This document shows, piece by piece, positions 52,471 to 53,805 of a stretch of DNA of 53,805 bases. Source of the stretch: Caenispirillum bisanense (GTDB lineage Bacteria; Pseudomonadota; Alphaproteobacteria; Rhodospirillales; UBA2165); the NCBI GenBank assembly GCA_945877815.1, contig CAMDWJ010000028.1:1-53805 (forward strand), written 5' to 3'. Position 1 is the first letter of the stretch. Each line of letters starts with the position of its first letter. Both the position numbers and the translations under genes were made by a program. A model generated the notes under the pieces. That model did not search any database. It saw nothing but the letters and a program-made list of their open reading frames with translations, and was not told the origin of the DNA.

Positions 52471-52696
52471 TTCATCCACGGCCGACCGTTCGCTCTACAA
52501 AAACGTGAAAGTCCCTACGCGCATCATGGTCCGCAAATTGTCGCACGCGGGTCTGCACGAATCGGCCCAGACATTAGCTGATACAATTTTCGGCGCAGAT
52601 CTGATTGTTTTCAAAGGGGCGGTTCATTAATGTTTCACCAGCGACCCGCAGACCTTCGTCCGCGAGATCGTGAAGTTCTTCAAGGAGGAGACATAA
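52471..52696 (+). pseudogene. C-terminal remnant of an alpha/beta hydrolase
   Basis: One frame reads DRSLYKNVKVPTRIMV, then ADTIFGADLIVFKGAVH, a TAA at about 52628-52630, then CFTSDPQTFVREIVKFFKE and a final stop at 52694-52696. This is the usual end of an alpha/beta hydrolase: the strand before the acid, the catalytic-His loop, and the final helix. The missing N-terminus and the internal stop show decay. Its tail contains the ribosome-binding site of the next gene. Confidence 0.6.
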
Positions 52697-52698
52697 TC

Positions 52699-53484
52699 AT
52701 GGCCGAGGCAGCACAAGCCGGCGCACCGCGCCGCAAGCAGCGCCCCCCGCCGAAAGTGGCCGGCGTCGAGACGATCGAACAGATCACGCCGCATGTCGTG
52801 CGCATCACCTTCCAGGGCGACGAATTGGCCGAGTTCGGCCCGCCGCGACCCGGCGGCCATATCAAATTGTTGTTCGTGCCCAAGGGCGCGACCTGGGATC
52901 GCTTCGATCCTGAACAGCCGCGCCCGACGTCGCGCACTTACACGCCGCGCTTTTATGATCGCGAAACACGCCGTCTCGGCGTCGAGTTCGTGTTGCACGG
53001 CGACGGGCTCGCCGCTAATTGGGTGCGGAGTGCTGCGTCCGGCGATCAGATGTATTTCAGCGGGCCGGGCGGCGGCTATGACGTGCCGGCCGACGCCGCC
53101 AATATGATCGTGGTGGCCGACGATACGGCCGTGCCCGGTGCGGGCATGGTGATTGAGGCGGCCCCTGCGGGCTGCACGGTCACGGCATTGTGCGAAGTGC
53201 TCGATGCCAAGGAAGAACGCCCGCTGAGCCCCACGGTGAAGCTGGCGCCGCGCTGGCTGCATCGCGAACGCGCGCAGGCCTGCTCGATCTTAGAGCGTGA
53301 AGCCATCGCGCTCACGGCACCCGCCGACGCCAATTGGTGGATCGCCTGCGAAGCCAACGCCATGCGCCGTATCCGCACCCACCTGTTGAAGGAACGTAAG
53401 GTCGATCCGGCCAAGATCCATACGCGCGGCTATTGGCGCCTGGGCGAAACGAACTATCCCGACCACGATTACGGGAACGATTAA
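52699..53484 (+). CDS. Siderophore-interacting protein (FAD-binding ferric reductase family)
   Basis: This 261-residue flavoprotein has the FAD motif RTYTPR (from R79), an N-terminal FAD-binding beta barrel (PGGHIKLLFVP) and an NAD(P)-binding C-terminal half with VVADDTAVPGAG and the family-typical GYWRLGETNY. Members reduce ferric siderophores in the cytoplasm; some may donate electrons to other proteins. The ATG at 52699 follows AAGGAGGAG. The N-terminal 15 residues are basic and disordered. It ends at a strong terminator. Confidence 0.88.
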   Translation: MAEAAQAGAPRRKQRPPPKVAGVETIEQITPHVVRITFQGDELAEFGPPRPGGHIKLLFVPKGATWDRFDPEQPRPTSRTYTPRFYDRETRRLGVEFVLHGDGLAANWVRSAASGDQMYFSGPGGGYDVPADAANMIVVADDTAVPGAGMVIEAAPAGCTVTALCEVLDAKEERPLSPTVKLAPRWLHRERAQACSILEREAIALTAPADANWWIACEANAMRRIRTHLLKERKVDPAKIHTRGYWRLGETNYPDHDYGND

Positions 53485-53502
53485 CGACGCCGCCCGAAAA
53501 AT

Positions 53503-53534
53503 AAAAAAGCCCGGTCTCGCGAACGGGCTTTTTC
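53503..53534 (+). terminator. Intrinsic terminator after the flavin reductase gene
   Basis: AAAAAGCCCG (53504-53513) pairs with CGGGCTTTTT (53524-53533) around a ten-base loop, with A and T runs on both sides. It begins about 20 bases after the stop codon and could work in either direction. Confidence 0.9.
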
Positions 53535-53805
53535 TGGCTCCTCGACGTTTCAAGTGGATTTGAGGATCTCGGGCAGCGGAGCGGCTATTAGGTAGATGAC
53601 GGTTATGAATGTGGCGGTTTTCCGGTGTGTAGGGCGGTGACAAAACAGGCCATTGGAGCGTCGGCGCTGCGCTGATGCGGGCGGTGTAAAAGCCGGCCAG
53701 TGGCTAGGCTGTTTCCTTTTGGGGGCGGTCGGGGATGTTTTCCGTGGAAGTTTATGCCGCCGTTCGGCGTTTTGTATTTGTTGATGGGAACAGCCGTCGC
53801 GAAGC
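53535..53805. other. Non-coding right edge of the window
   Basis: No gene is supported here. CTGGCTCCTCGACGTTT at 53534-53550 is repeated in inverted orientation at 133-149, with weaker similarity continuing for about 20 more bases. The rest is GC-rich, without clear open frames or strong palindromes. Confidence 0.45.

Noticed and set aside
33713-53805. Second attachment copy of the tRNA-Ser 3' end
   Set aside because: I looked for the terminal tRNA sequence again to the right and did not find it. An integrase gene is also not visible.

Overview
The window reads as a chromosomal segment of a GC-rich alphaproteobacterium, most likely from the Rhodospirillales or a neighbouring order. The basis is the core gene content (UbiK-like BMFP protein, YbjN, ProC, an RpoH-type sigma factor, DUF1491, the mobB-moeA-moaD-moaE cluster beside pgsA and uvrC, and the TauE/SafE-TIGR02186-USP trio). 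This is inference from gene families and not a measured phylogeny. No rRNA genes or CRISPR arrays are visible. One tRNA, tRNA-Ser(CGA), is present.

Layout. (1) About 0.3-17.4 kb is core genome: ubiK, ybjN, proC, rpoH-like, a TetR regulator, an EnvZ/OmpR-type two-component system coupled to a MarR regulator and diverging from a branched-chain aminotransferase gene, two exported metallo-beta-lactamase-fold proteins, a LOG-family protein, molybdenum cofactor genes, pgsA, uvrC, folB with a PTR1-like reductase, and a Crp/Fnr regulator. (2) 17.5-24.4 kb holds one long minus-strand cluster: a VOC protein, a lipoprotein, a cobalt-type nitrile hydratase-like enzyme made of three small subunits, a D-2-hydroxyacid dehydrogenase, and three consecutive 332-residue paralogues of the 4,5-dihydroxyphthalate decarboxylase/substrate-binding fold, followed by the decayed tail of a fourth. 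(3) 24.5-33.6 kb holds a MetE-C-like methyltransferase, an exported SAM methyltransferase, a type B carboxylesterase, a Rieske oxygenase, a YHYH protein, and the TauE/TIGR02186/USP set, ending at tRNA-Ser. (4) 33.7-46.0 kb is a visibly AT-richer mosaic island starting at the 3' end of the tRNA. It contains two inverted 276-bp copies of an IS256-family end and several gene fragments (thermonuclease, lipoprotein with an amber codon, CoA-transferase, HU/IHF, ABC permease, HsdM). Between them sits an intact Rieske oxygenase / Gfo-Idh dehydrogenase / ABC importer operon. (5) 46.0-53.5 kb carries a second complete ABC importer of the same design with an amidohydrolase, then a class II aldolase, an alpha/beta-hydrolase remnant and a siderophore-interacting-type flavin reductase.

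How the genes work together. Regions 2-5 look like accessory catabolism assembled by duplication and transfer. Rieske oxygenases, Gfo/Idh dehydrogenases, Pht5-like proteins, amidohydrolases, a CoA-transferase and aldolases are typical of aromatic or heterocyclic acid degradation, and the FbpABC-like importers probably bring in the substrates. The actual substrates cannot be read from the sequence. The most unusual unit is the three-subunit nitrile hydratase operon with amplified Pht5-like genes. The most unusual structure is the scrambled island between tRNA-Ser and about 46 kb.
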